From Ardenticatenales bacterium (GTDB lineage: Bacteria; Chloroflexota; Anaerolineae; Promineifilales; UBA4811), in contig JAUVHW010000008.1 in the NCBI GenBank assembly GCA_030593075.1, positions 1 through 36,761 of the forward strand: DNA of 36,761 nucleotides, written 5' to 3'. The position numbers were made by a program, and so were the translations under genes. Under the pieces are notes generated by a model that saw only the letters and a program-made list of their open reading frames with translations, was not told the DNA's origin and searched no databases. How positions within the stretch are numbered: the stretch's first letter is position 1; each line of letters opens with the position of its first letter. This document shows positions 25,694 to 33,350 of the stretch, one piece after another.

Positions 25694-26443
25694 TCAGCTG
25701 ATCTCCAGCTCGGCGATCTCGAGCCACTGAGGCTCTGGGATCTCCAGCAGCCCCCACCCGATCCGGCCGCGCGGGGTAGCGACGGCATACTGGTTGTCCA
25801 CCCAGGCCACGAAGCCAAGGGGACCCCGCGGAGCTACCGGGGCATCCAGCACCGGCCTCCCGTCTACGCGAAACTTGGCTCCGTCCGGGCGCCATTCCAG
25901 CGCGTAGTGGTGCCACCGCTTCAAGTCCACAGGAACCACCGCCTCGCTCACACCGAGAGCCCTTTGGACGTGCGGCCAGAGTCGCCGGTACAGGGCCTCG
26001 CTCTGGTTCATGAGCACGACGAGCGGCGCCCAGGGAGCCCAGAGAAGCGCCGCCGGCCGTCCCGCATCCAGGCAAGCCGCCTTCCACCCGTTCCCCGGTA
26101 CACCAGCAGCCAGAGAGACGTCATGTGGCGGCGAGCCAAAGAAGAACCAGGTGGCGCGGGGCAGCGCTGGCAGCATCGCCCGGCCGGGTCCAAAGGGTAC
26201 GTTCCAGAAGCCAAAGCCGGCCGTGCCTACCAACTCACTGGCAGAGTGCGAGAAGCGTGCTCGCAGAGACAGCCGTAGGGGCGGCCGCCACCGGTGTTTA
26301 CGGCGCGGCAGCCCCCGCGTGTCGTCAATCTGTGCATCGGCATATCGGCGAGCCCCAGAGCTCGGCAGCGACAGGCGCCACAGATCCCCTTCCCGTTCCA
26401 CTATGCCTCCCCCGACCTCTGTCCGCGAGCCTAGCCAGTGCAT
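25694..26443 (-). CDS. GH16/concanavalin-like lectin-fold protein
   Basis: 249 residues with a beta-sandwich pattern: SLRARFSHSAS, then GTAGFGFWNVPFGPG, and the characteristic RWHHYALEWRPDGAKFRVDG near residue 180, the strand pair seen in GH16/laminarinase and LamG-type folds. The GH16 ExDxxE active-site motif is not visible, so it is probably not an active GH16 hydrolase; a sugar-binding or structural role is possible. The stretch ends in a beta-rich WLEIAELEIS. I chose ATG at 26443, just downstream of a TATAAT box, rather than the longer open frame that crosses the promoter region. No signal peptide is seen. The stop is 56 bases before the fabL promoter. Confidence 0.72.
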   Translation of the reverse strand: MHWLGSRTEVGGGIVEREGDLWRLSLPSSGARRYADAQIDDTRGLPRRKHRWRPPLRLSLRARFSHSASELVGTAGFGFWNVPFGPGRAMLPALPRATWFFFGSPPHDVSLAAGVPGNGWKAACLDAGRPAALLWAPWAPLVVLMNQSEALYRRLWPHVQRALGVSEAVVPVDLKRWHHYALEWRPDGAKFRVDGRPVLDAPVAPRGPLGFVAWVDNQYAVATPRGRIGWGLLEIPEPQWLEIAELEIS

Positions 26444-26449
26444 GTGTCG

Positions 26450-26478
26450 ATTATACCCGCCTTGCCTCGCTTTGGCAT
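26450..26478 (-). promoter_or_regulatory. promoter for the GH16-like gene, possibly leaderless
   Basis: On the minus strand ATGCCA (26478-26473) and TATAAT (26455-26450) have a 17-base spacer. Only six bases separate the -10 from the ATG at 26443, so transcription would start at or next to the start codon. Confidence 0.55.
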
Positions 26479-26500
26479 CGCGTTCCGAATGCGGTATAAT
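26472..26500 (+). promoter_or_regulatory. promoter for the MBL-fold/TPR operon
   Basis: TTGGCA at 26472-26477 and TATAAT at 26495-26500 have a 17-base spacer (5/6 and 6/6 matches). Its -35 overlaps the -35 of the divergent minus-strand promoter. The leader to ATG 26534 would be about 27 bases. Confidence 0.75.
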
Positions 26501-26533
26501 CGCGTCCTCACGAACGGGAGCCACTGGCACGAA

Positions 26534-27175
26534 ATGGAGATCACCTGGCACGGTCTGAGTTGCTTCCGCCTTACCGAGCGGGGAAACGCATCGGTTGTCA
26601 CTGACCCCTTCCCGGAGGACCACGGTTACGTTCTTCCCAAGGCGCGGGCCGACATAGTCACTGTCAGCTGCGACCATCCAGCCAGGACCGGCTACAGGGC
26701 AGTGCGCGGACCCTCTCAACTGCTGGTCGGCCCAGGGGAATATGAGATCGGCAATGTCTTTGTGACTGGAGTCTCCGTGCTAGGGCCGAAGAAGCGCTCC
26801 GTGCCGGCTATGCGAAACGTGGTCTTTGTGTTCGAGTACGGTGGCTTGACTGTCTGTCACCTGGGAGGGCTGAACCGCGTGCCGACCAGGTCGCAGACTG
26901 AGGCGCTGGGTACCGTTGACGTCCTGCTCACGCCCATCGGCGGTAAGGACCTGATCAGCGCTGCACAAGCGGCCGAGGTGATCTCAATGCTGGAGCCCAG
27001 CCTGGTGATCCCCATACACTACCATACCGGTCATGGTGCCCTCAAGCTGTCAAGGGTCAGCGCGTTTCTCAAGGAGATGGGCGCCGACAAGGTTGAATCG
27101 GTCGACCACCTCAAGCCGGCCAAGTCGGCGCTGCCGCACGAAACACAGATCGTGCTGCTAAACCCCCGCCAGTAG
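26534..27175 (+). CDS. MBL-fold (UlaG-like) protein, degenerate metal site
   Basis: 213 residues with the UlaG/metal-dependent hydrolase pattern: MEITWHGLSCFRLTERG at the N-terminus, VVTDPF, then VTVSCDHPAR, GPGEYEIGNVFVTGV, CHLGGLNRVP, DVLLTPIGG and VIPIHYHT. Family enzymes bind metal through an HxHxDH motif; here that position reads S-C-D-H-P-A-R, with most of the ligands missing, whereas the later GL and IHYHT elements are kept. It may have lost catalysis or use fewer metals. ATG at 26534 is preferred over the longer frame that covers the promoter. The TPR lipoprotein gene begins 17 bases downstream, so the two share an operon. Confidence 0.85.
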   Translation: MEITWHGLSCFRLTERGNASVVTDPFPEDHGYVLPKARADIVTVSCDHPARTGYRAVRGPSQLLVGPGEYEIGNVFVTGVSVLGPKKRSVPAMRNVVFVFEYGGLTVCHLGGLNRVPTRSQTEALGTVDVLLTPIGGKDLISAAQAAEVISMLEPSLVIPIHYHTGHGALKLSRVSAFLKEMGADKVESVDHLKPAKSALPHETQIVLLNPRQ

Positions 27176-27192
27176 GAACCAAGGAGTCGAAG

Positions 27193-28014
27193 ATGCGCCG
27201 ATCACTATGGCTACTACTGCTGACGACTATTGTGCTGGTTTCTTGCCGGGGAGCCCCGAGTCCAGAGTCGGAGCTGGCAGTCCAGCGGACGCCACAGTCC
27301 GAGCGAAACGCCGGCGAGCTACTGGAGGTGGGTAGATCGCTACTAGAACAGGACGATTGCGAAGCGGCGCTGGAACCCCTACGGGAAGCGGTCCAGCTGG
27401 ACCCCGAGCTGGCCGAGGCCTACCTGACGCTGGGCAACGCATACGTCCGCAACGGTCAGGTGGAGAAGGCAATCGGCGCCTACCAGAGGGCACTGGAACT
27501 TGATGAGGGTTTCGCGGCCGCCTATACCAACCTGGGAGCAGCCTACCTCCGCCAGGTAGACAGCCCGGAGGTGATCGAGTCGGCCATTGAGGCCTTTCAG
27601 TCCGCCATCGCCCTGGAGCCCGAGGACGCCGATACGCATGCCAATCTGGGAGCCGCACTGCTACAGACCTCTCGGTTCCCTGAGGCCAAGCAGGAGTACG
27701 AGGAAGCCCTACGTCTGGATCCGGACATGGCAGAGGCCCGCGTAGGGCTAGGCTGGCTGCACTGGTTTCTCGGGCAACCGGCCGAGGGCACGGCCCAGTT
27801 CAAGCAAGCAGTCGAGTTGGAGCCCGAGATGCCCGAGGCTCTGTTCGCACTGGGTGTCAGCTACGCAGAGACGGATCAGCCTGAAGAGGCCATTGCTGCC
27901 CTGGAAGCATTCCTGGCCATTGACGTTCCCACGGAATGCAAGGGCGACCAGACGGCGGCTGCCGAGTACCAGCAGCAGGCCGCGCTGATCCTTGAGCAAC
28001 TGCGCGGCGAGTGA
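27193..28014 (+). CDS. TPR-repeat lipoprotein
   Basis: 273 residues. The N-terminus MRRSLWLLLLTTIVLVSC is a lipoprotein signal with lipobox LVSC (C18). Residues about 40-245 contain about six tetratricopeptide repeats (for example EAYLTLGNAYVRNGQVEKAI, AAYTNLGAAYLRQ, DTHANLGAALLQTSRFPEA, ARVGLGWLHWFLGQP). It is probably a scaffold on the outer face of the cytoplasmic membrane that binds other proteins; the partner is unknown. ATG at 27193 has AAGGAG at 27180-27185. It lies between the MBL-fold gene and a small unknown gene 17 bases downstream. Confidence 0.88.
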   Translation: MRRSLWLLLLTTIVLVSCRGAPSPESELAVQRTPQSERNAGELLEVGRSLLEQDDCEAALEPLREAVQLDPELAEAYLTLGNAYVRNGQVEKAIGAYQRALELDEGFAAAYTNLGAAYLRQVDSPEVIESAIEAFQSAIALEPEDADTHANLGAALLQTSRFPEAKQEYEEALRLDPDMAEARVGLGWLHWFLGQPAEGTAQFKQAVELEPEMPEALFALGVSYAETDQPEEAIAALEAFLAIDVPTECKGDQTAAAEYQQQAALILEQLRGE

Positions 28015-28031
28015 CAGGAAGAGGCGAGTTG

Positions 28032-28340
28032 ATGGCAGGCAAAGTGAAGCTCCTCATGAGCTGGGACATCCCGCCAGACCAGGAGGCAAGAACCCTCGAG
28101 TTCATGGCCAACGAACTCGCTCCAGCCATCCAGGAGCTCGGTATCACTCCCACGGAAGCCTGGTACACAGTGTACGGCGACAAGCCGCAGATCCTGGTCG
28201 GCGGAGTGACGGATGACCTGGCCACGATGCACGAGATCCTGGGTAGTCAGGGGTGGAGTGACCTGCTCGACAGACTGGGCGAGCTGGTCAGCAACTATGA
28301 GCAGAAACTGGTCCGAGCCAGGGGCCGCCTACAGCTATAG
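28032..28340 (+). CDS. small conserved-looking protein, unknown function
   Basis: 102 residues. ATG at 28032 has AAGAGG at 28019-28024, 7 bases upstream. The sequence KVKLLMSWDIPPDQEARTLE at the start, then AWYTVYGDKPQILVGGVTDD, and a helix EILGSQGWSDLLDRLGELV suggests a small alpha/beta fold, perhaps a dimeric ferredoxin-like barrel (NIPSNAP/ABM-like), but I do not recognise a named family. It is the third gene of the MBL-TPR operon. No signal peptide or membrane segment is seen. Confidence 0.62.
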   Translation: MAGKVKLLMSWDIPPDQEARTLEFMANELAPAIQELGITPTEAWYTVYGDKPQILVGGVTDDLATMHEILGSQGWSDLLDRLGELVSNYEQKLVRARGRLQL

Positions 28341-28531
28341 CGTTTCGCCGTTCTACATGGAAGAGGCACCAGGGTTAGGCCAGCCCGCGACCCTGCAGAC
28401 AGCTCCTGCGTACCGCGCCACGGCGGTCCGCCCCACACAGAGCGCACCATACGCGAATGGGGCAAGCAGCTATTGCTCAGAGGCGGCGCAGAGGAGCACA
28501 GTGACCATGAGGGCCGCTGAATTCGGAGCGG

Positions 28532-28831
28532 CTACTCCGACGTGCTTTCGCTAGCCGGCTCCTTGCTTGATTCGCCCTGGGTGCTCTCCTCCCCCTTGGT
28601 GCTCTCGGTGTGGGATTCGCCGGCGGTACTGCTCCTACTGCGACCAGAACCTGACTTTCGGTTGTCGGTGACGTAGAAACCAGAACCCTTGAAGATCACA
28701 CCCACTGGCGAGATCGCTCGGTGCGCGTTTCCCCCGCACTCGGGGCAAGATGAAACGTGATCTGCAGACATTGGCTGCAGGCATTCGAACCTAACACCGC
28801 ATTCCTCGCACTGATACTCGTACACTGGCAT
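28532..28831 (-). CDS. FmdB-family zinc-ribbon protein
   Basis: 99 residues. Starts MPVYEYQCEECGVRFECLQP, the diagnostic FmdB/CxxC N-terminus. C8, C11, C29 and C32 form a zinc ribbon; GVIFKGSGFYVTD follows, also a family hallmark. The last about 35 residues are a low-complexity Ser/Glu/Thr/Lys tail. FmdB proteins were named as putative regulators of formamidase or methylamine-type operons, but most are of unknown role. ATG at 28831 is used; the frame upstream covers the promoter. It converges with the small unknown gene at 28340 after a 190-base spacer and diverges from the LysM lipoprotein gene. Confidence 0.87.
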   Translation of the reverse strand: MPVYEYQCEECGVRFECLQPMSADHVSSCPECGGNAHRAISPVGVIFKGSGFYVTDNRKSGSGRSRSSTAGESHTESTKGEESTQGESSKEPASESTSE

Positions 28832-28871
28832 AGTACTGCTGCCCCTGGGCGCCGGACTCTCGCAATGCAGA

Positions 28872-28900
28872 ATTCTACCGCAATTCCAAGCGGGTGGCAA
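28872..28900 (-). promoter_or_regulatory. promoter for fmdB-like gene
   Basis: Minus strand TTGCCA (28900-28895) and TAGAAT (28877-28872) with a 17-base spacer. Transcription would start near 28865, about 34 bases before the ATG at 28831. Confidence 0.68.
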
Positions 28901-28966
28901 TGCCGGCCTGTGCGGGGGGTCAGCGAGAGCCGGTGCCGAGATTGCTGTCAGTGGGTGCGGTGCCGA

Positions 28967-29977
28967 ATGAGGAGAGCAGGAGCGGGTTCTTTCTTGATAG
29001 GCGGCAATGGAACAGCCCTGGCCTGGGCATTGCTGGCCGCCCTTCTCTCAGCATGCGGGCGGGCGCCAACTCTGCCCGGTCCCATTCCCACGCCGACATC
29101 GCCTCTGGTCGCGGTCGCCCTGAGCACTCCCGTGCGCACCGCCACCGTCACTCGCATTCCGGCGGTTGCGGCTCCCGCGACAACGCCCTTCCCAACGGCT
29201 ACGCCAATCATCTACGTTGTGGAACCGGGTGACACGCTGCTAGCCATCGCTGCCCATCATGGAGTGGCCCTGGAGGTCCTTCAGTTGATGAACCCTGACG
29301 TCCGGCCGGAGCTACTCCAGATCGGCCAGCGGCTGGTCATCCCGGCCAGCGAGGAGAGCACGGGAGGTGGAAGCCAGGTGTGGGCGCCGACGCCCGTGCC
29401 GCTGGTCATCACCCGCTTTGGCCTCTACGAGACGCCGGTAGGTGGCCTGTGGGGCCTTGGTGAGGTAGCCAACCAGACCGATAGGCCAGTGGAGAACGTG
29501 CTGATAGAGGTCACCCTGTATCTGGCCGACGGCGCCCAGTACGGGTCCCTGAATACCTGGGCCGCCCGCGGCCTGATCCCACCGGGGGAGACCTCACCTT
29601 TTGGAGTCCTCTTCCAGGAAGTGCCGGCCGATCCCGTGAACCACCGCATCTCGCTGCTGGGCGGCGAGTGGGCAGCGCGCCCCGAGAAGTGGTATCTCGA
29701 CCTTGCGGTCGCTGACGAGAATGGGGGCCCGGTCGGGGCCACGTATCGCGTCACCGGGGTCGTGCGGAACAGCGGTGGCGAGACGGCCGAACAGATAAGC
29801 CTACTGGTCACTCTCTACGATGCCGCTGGTCAAGTCACCGGTTTCCGGAAGGTATTCCTGCCTGACGCCCTGCCCTCGGGAGCGGAGACGCCCTTTGACA
29901 TCCGCCTTTCCCCTGGCGGTCCGGGCACCGAATACCACACAGTAGCTGTCAGCGGCCGGCGGAGCGACTCACAGTAG
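28967..29977 (+). CDS. LysM-domain lipoprotein
   Basis: 336 residues. The hydrophobic segment ends in the lipobox LLSAC (C30), so the protein is probably lipid-anchored. A Pro/Thr-rich linker (residues about 35-80) leads to one LysM domain (82-126, IYVVEPGDTLLAIAAHHGV) that binds peptidoglycan or chitin-like glycans. The rest forms two FxLYD-like beta-sandwich repeats (GEVANQTDRPVENVLIEVTL and TGVVRNSGGETAEQISLLVT), usually adhesive or ligand-binding. ATG at 28967 is chosen over longer frames that cover fmdB's promoter; the ribosome site is weak, so the start could be GTG 28955. The acyltransferase gene follows after about 18 bases. Confidence 0.82.
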   Translation: MRRAGAGSFLIGGNGTALAWALLAALLSACGRAPTLPGPIPTPTSPLVAVALSTPVRTATVTRIPAVAAPATTPFPTATPIIYVVEPGDTLLAIAAHHGVALEVLQLMNPDVRPELLQIGQRLVIPASEESTGGGSQVWAPTPVPLVITRFGLYETPVGGLWGLGEVANQTDRPVENVLIEVTLYLADGAQYGSLNTWAARGLIPPGETSPFGVLFQEVPADPVNHRISLLGGEWAARPEKWYLDLAVADENGGPVGATYRVTGVVRNSGGETAEQISLLVTLYDAAGQVTGFRKVFLPDALPSGAETPFDIRLSPGGPGTEYHTVAVSGRRSDSQ

Positions 29978-29995
29978 AGCCCAAGGAGCGAGCAC

Positions 29996-30754
29996 ATGTC
30001 CAAGGATCTCCTCACAGCAGCATACCTGAGCACGGCCAGAGCACTGGTGCGCGCGATTCTACTGTTGGTCGGACGGCTGGAGGTGCGGGGTCAGGAGAAT
30101 GTGCCGCCGGCCGGACCCTTCATTCTGGTCACCAACCACCTGAGCACAATCGACTCCCCCCTGATCCTGGCCGCGTTTTCTGGGCAGCAGCTGCGGGTCT
30201 TTGCGGCCCACAAGTGGCGCCGTCACCCGATCATTGGCCCGCTGTTGGGCCTCGCCGGCGCCATCTGGGTGAAGCGCGGCCAGGTGGACCGCAGAGCTCT
30301 AGCCACTGCGATTAAGGCCTTGGAGGGGGGCGCGGTGCTGGGGATGGCCCCGGAAGGCACGCGAAGCCGTTCACACGTTCTGCAGCGGGCGCGAAATGGG
30401 GCAGCCTTTATCGCCAGCCGGGCGGGAGTGCCTCTGCTTCCCGTCGGGATCATCAACACCGATCGGTTCCAGGAGAATCTCCTGAGGTTGCGTCGCAGCC
30501 ATTTCCAGATCAACATCGGCCGGCCCTTCGAGTTGCCGGACCTGGGCACCCATCCGGACTTGAGGCGCCTGGCCGCCTATTCTGAGTTGATCATGGCTCA
30601 CATTGCCTGCCTGCTGCCGGAACGGTATCACGGGCTGTACGCTGACAGCCCGGCGCTGGCTGCCCTACAGGCCGGCCGACCAGCGTGGCCGGCCGCGTGC
30701 CAGGCCGCCGGCATCCAGGAGAGTGCAGACACAGCCAGCCCGGCACTGGAATGA
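29996..30754 (+). CDS. 1-acyl-sn-glycerol-3-phosphate acyltransferase-like (PlsC family)
   Basis: 252 residues. The HX4D acyltransferase motif is H48-D53 in TNHLSTIDSP, and the glycerophosphate motif is E120-R123 in PEGTRSRS; both are intact. LLPVGIIN and the hydrophobic N-terminal segment (about residues 15-27) also fit. It likely makes phosphatidic acid from lysophosphatidate in membrane lipid synthesis, though related enzymes acylate other lipids. The C-terminus has an extra Ala/Pro-rich tail of about 40 residues. ATG at 29996 has AAGGAG 8 bases upstream. It follows the LysM lipoprotein gene and converges with the nucleotide-sugar dehydrogenase. Confidence 0.87.
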   Translation: MSKDLLTAAYLSTARALVRAILLLVGRLEVRGQENVPPAGPFILVTNHLSTIDSPLILAAFSGQQLRVFAAHKWRRHPIIGPLLGLAGAIWVKRGQVDRRALATAIKALEGGAVLGMAPEGTRSRSHVLQRARNGAAFIASRAGVPLLPVGIINTDRFQENLLRLRRSHFQINIGRPFELPDLGTHPDLRRLAAYSELIMAHIACLLPERYHGLYADSPALAALQAGRPAWPAACQAAGIQESADTASPALE

Positions 30755-30988
30755 GGCAATAGGCCCCCGGCTGGGGCCGACAGTAGAACTCGACGCTTCT
30801 CTGCCGCTCCCGTTCTCACAGAGACAGAGGAGTGGCCTGTGGCAGAGGACGTTGGCCCCTGGCTGAACCCCAGTATCCCAACACGGCCAGACTGCTGGCT
30901 TGGCGCTCAAAGCAATCCGGCCCGGGAATCACCGCTCTGTTCGGCCCTGCAGTCAGACATCCCCCCCTCGGGCAGCAGTGAGCCCGGT

Positions 30989-32353
30989 CTATCGAGAGGC
31001 GCAGGTGCCCGAACCCGGCCGGCCGATTCCCACGCAGCGGTAGATCAGACCCGCCCGATCAGCTTCTTTGCCAGAGAAGACGTGGCGTCCGTCCACCAGC
31101 ACAGGTGTGGATAGCAGCTCTTTCAACGCCGCCAGCGGGATTTCGCGATAGGCATCGTGGGCAACCATCACGACGGCCGCATCACACCCCCGCACGGCCT
31201 CCCCCCACCCACCCGCTTGCGCATAGGGATTGACGTAGGGATCGTGCACAACTGCTGCCGCGCCGGCGAGGTCCAGTAGCTCCACCAGCCGAGAGGAGGG
31301 AGAGTTGCGCGTATCATCCGAGTTCTCCAAGTAAGCATAGCCCAGCACCGCCACTCTCGCCCCGCCCAGCTCCGCACCGGCTTCCGCCAGAGCACCGGCC
31401 AGTAGATCCAGCACGTGACCTGGCATGCCGTCGTTCACCGCCCGTGCGGCTGGGACAAGCCGGGCCAGGCCATCGCTCCCCGCGCCGCCGACCAGGAGCC
31501 AAGGGTCCTTGGGTATGCACTCTCCGCCGACACCGGCGCCCGGCATGAGCATGATCCGTCCCGGGCTCTTGTTCAGCAAGTCTCGCACCCGATACACGTC
31601 CGCCCCGGCCGCTTCACAGATCAGCGCCATCTCGTTGGCAAAGGCAATGTTCACATCCCGATAAGCGTTCTCGCCCGTCTTGACCAGTTCTGCGGTAAGG
31701 AGGTCGGTCGGATCGAGTTCCGCCTGGACGATGTGCCGGTACAGAGAGATCATCACCTCAGCGACGGCCGGGGTCATTCCGCCGACCACGCGGTCGCAAG
31801 AGGCGATGTTGTGCAGCAGCCTGCCGGGCATCACGCGCTCGGGGCAGTGTCCGAGCCAAAAGTCCTTTCCAGCCTCCAGGTCAGAGACCCGTTCCAGGAG
31901 TGGCAGGACCAGCCCTTCCATCGTTCCCGGAGCGAGCGTGGACTCGACAATCACCAGCGTCCCTGGCTGCATGCGCTCCGCCAAGCTCTCCAGAGCCCCC
32001 CGCAGAGCACCGTGACGCGGTTCGTGGGTCTGATCATCCACCGGGGTAGGGACCGCAATCAGCGCCACACGCGCCTGTGCCAGCCCTGTGGGGTCCGTTG
32101 TTGCTCGTAGCCGGCCGCTCCCCACCGCCTCTGTGACTAGCTCCGCCAAGCCGGGCTCAATCCCTTCGATCGGGCAGACACCGTCATTGACGGCCTCTAC
32201 CAACGCTGCGTCCAGATCCAGCCCCATCACGCGGAAGCCAGTCTGGGCGAATTTGCAGGCCACCGGCAGCCCAACGTACCCCAGCCCGATCACCGCCAAG
32301 GGAGCAGTACGCGCCTCGATCTGCTCCGCCAACTGTGCCAGCACGTCAGCCAA
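30989..32353 (-). CDS. wbpA: UDP-N-acetyl-hexosamine 6-dehydrogenase (WbpA/WecC type)
   Basis: 454 residues. NAD-dependent oxidation of UDP-GlcNAc (or UDP-ManNAc) to the uronate, with two-step four-electron chemistry. The Rossmann motif is VIGLGYVGLPVA (residues 21-32), the catalytic Cys is C279 in GGECIPKDPW, and FANEMALICEAAG lies just before. The last about 15 residues are low-complexity. It is the last gene of the operon and overlaps the Gfo/Idh gene by 8 bases. Together with the other genes it fits WbpA of the WbpA-B-E-D pathway; WecC or a UDP-glucose dehydrogenase of this family cannot be excluded from sequence alone. Confidence 0.88.
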   Translation of the reverse strand: MADVLAQLAEQIEARTAPLAVIGLGYVGLPVACKFAQTGFRVMGLDLDAALVEAVNDGVCPIEGIEPGLAELVTEAVGSGRLRATTDPTGLAQARVALIAVPTPVDDQTHEPRHGALRGALESLAERMQPGTLVIVESTLAPGTMEGLVLPLLERVSDLEAGKDFWLGHCPERVMPGRLLHNIASCDRVVGGMTPAVAEVMISLYRHIVQAELDPTDLLTAELVKTGENAYRDVNIAFANEMALICEAAGADVYRVRDLLNKSPGRIMLMPGAGVGGECIPKDPWLLVGGAGSDGLARLVPAARAVNDGMPGHVLDLLAGALAEAGAELGGARVAVLGYAYLENSDDTRNSPSSRLVELLDLAGAAAVVHDPYVNPYAQAGGWGEAVRGCDAAVVMVAHDAYREIPLAALKELLSTPVLVDGRHVFSGKEADRAGLIYRCVGIGRPGSGTCASR

Positions 32354-33350
32354 GCTCTATGACCTCCTGCCTCTGGCCGGATTCGACCAGCGCTCGGGCC
32401 AGACGCAGCGCCGCCAGCGCATCGGCGCCGGTAACCTTGGGCGGCCGGCCCTCTAACACCGCCCCGACCACGTCATCGAGTTCGGCGCGCAATGGCTCCT
32501 TCTTGTCCACGACAAAGCGGATCATCTTTCCGACGCTCACTCCTCGCAGTACGTCCAACCGGTCCCAGCCCCCTGCGCGGACGGCCTCGTCGTTCTCGTA
32601 CAGATAGAGTTCCTGCGTCAAATAGTCCACCAGGAACATCCCCTGCGCGCCGGTAACGGCCAACTGGCGCACCTTGGTTGGGGTGAGCCAGTTGATCTCG
32701 AGCGTGCCCGTTGCGCCGCCAGAGAAGCGCAAGATTCCAGTCACCGAGTCCTCGCGCAGAGTGTGGATCTGCTGCTGGATCTCGGCGTACACACGCACCA
32801 CCTCATCACCACTGACGAATCGCATTATGTCAAGATCGTGGCTTGCCAGGTCGATTATCACACCAACATCCCGGATGCGGGCAGGGAATGGGCCCAGTCT
32901 GTAGGCGCGCATCTGGAAGATCCTCCCCAGCTCTCCGGCGTCGAGATGGCTCTTCAACGCAGTCACGGCCGGGTTGTGCCTCTCGATGTGCCCCACCGCC
33001 AGGGTCACTCCCGCCTGCTTCGCGCCCGCGACCAGGGCCTCCCCATCTTCTACGGTGGCGGCAATAGGCTTCTCAATTAGAACATTGATGCCGGCCTCAA
33101 TGGCCGCCTGCGCCACGGGCCGGTGTATTGCAGTAGGGACCGCCACGGAGACGAGGTCAGGGTGAGCATGCTTGAAGAGTTCCTGGCAATCGGCATAGGC
33201 GGGCGCGCCAAAGCGTTGGCCCACTCTCTCCGCGACCTCGCGGGTTGCGTCTGCAACCCCCACCAAATCCACCCCAGGCATGTCGGCATAGACCCGCGCG
33301 TGATGCCGGCCCATGCTCCCCACACCCACGACGGCCGCTCTGAGGTTCAT
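32346..33350 (-). CDS. wbpB: Gfo/Idh/MocA oxidoreductase (WbpB-like)
   Basis: 334 residues. The N-terminal NAD-binding motif is VVGVGSMGRHHARVY and the catalytic-region hallmark is EKPIA (93-97). VGHIERHNPAV and IIDLASHDLDIMRFV also match sugar-nucleotide dehydrogenases of this family. In the Wbp pathway WbpB oxidises the C3 of the UDP-uronate so that WbpE can aminate it. The start overlaps the aminotransferase stop by four bases (33350/33347), and its stop overlaps the start of the dehydrogenase by 8 bases. The specific substrate is inferred from the neighbours. Confidence 0.88.
   Translation of the reverse strand: MNLRAAVVGVGSMGRHHARVYADMPGVDLVGVADATREVAERVGQRFGAPAYADCQELFKHAHPDLVSVAVPTAIHRPVAQAAIEAGINVLIEKPIAATVEDGEALVAGAKQAGVTLAVGHIERHNPAVTALKSHLDAGELGRIFQMRAYRLGPFPARIRDVGVIIDLASHDLDIMRFVSGDEVVRVYAEIQQQIHTLREDSVTGILRFSGGATGTLEINWLTPTKVRQLAVTGAQGMFLVDYLTQELYLYENDEAVRAGGWDRLDVLRGVSVGKMIRFVVDKKEPLRAELDDVVGAVLEGRPPKVTGADALAALRLARALVESGQRQEVIELG

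Noticed and set aside
24788-26278. 496-residue reading frame on the plus strand
   Set aside because: It runs opposite fabL and the GH16-like gene and crosses the fabL promoter; no domain or ribosome site supports it.
28341-28531. Possible small gene or terminator between the unknown protein and fmdB
   Set aside because: Only a short ORF continuing the upstream shadow is open, and the small inverted repeat near 28524-28539 lies within fmdB's coding end.
30762-30778. GC hairpin (6-bp stem, 5-base loop) after the PlsC-like gene as a terminator
   Set aside because: No T-run follows, and the stem is short, so it is not reliable as an intrinsic terminator.
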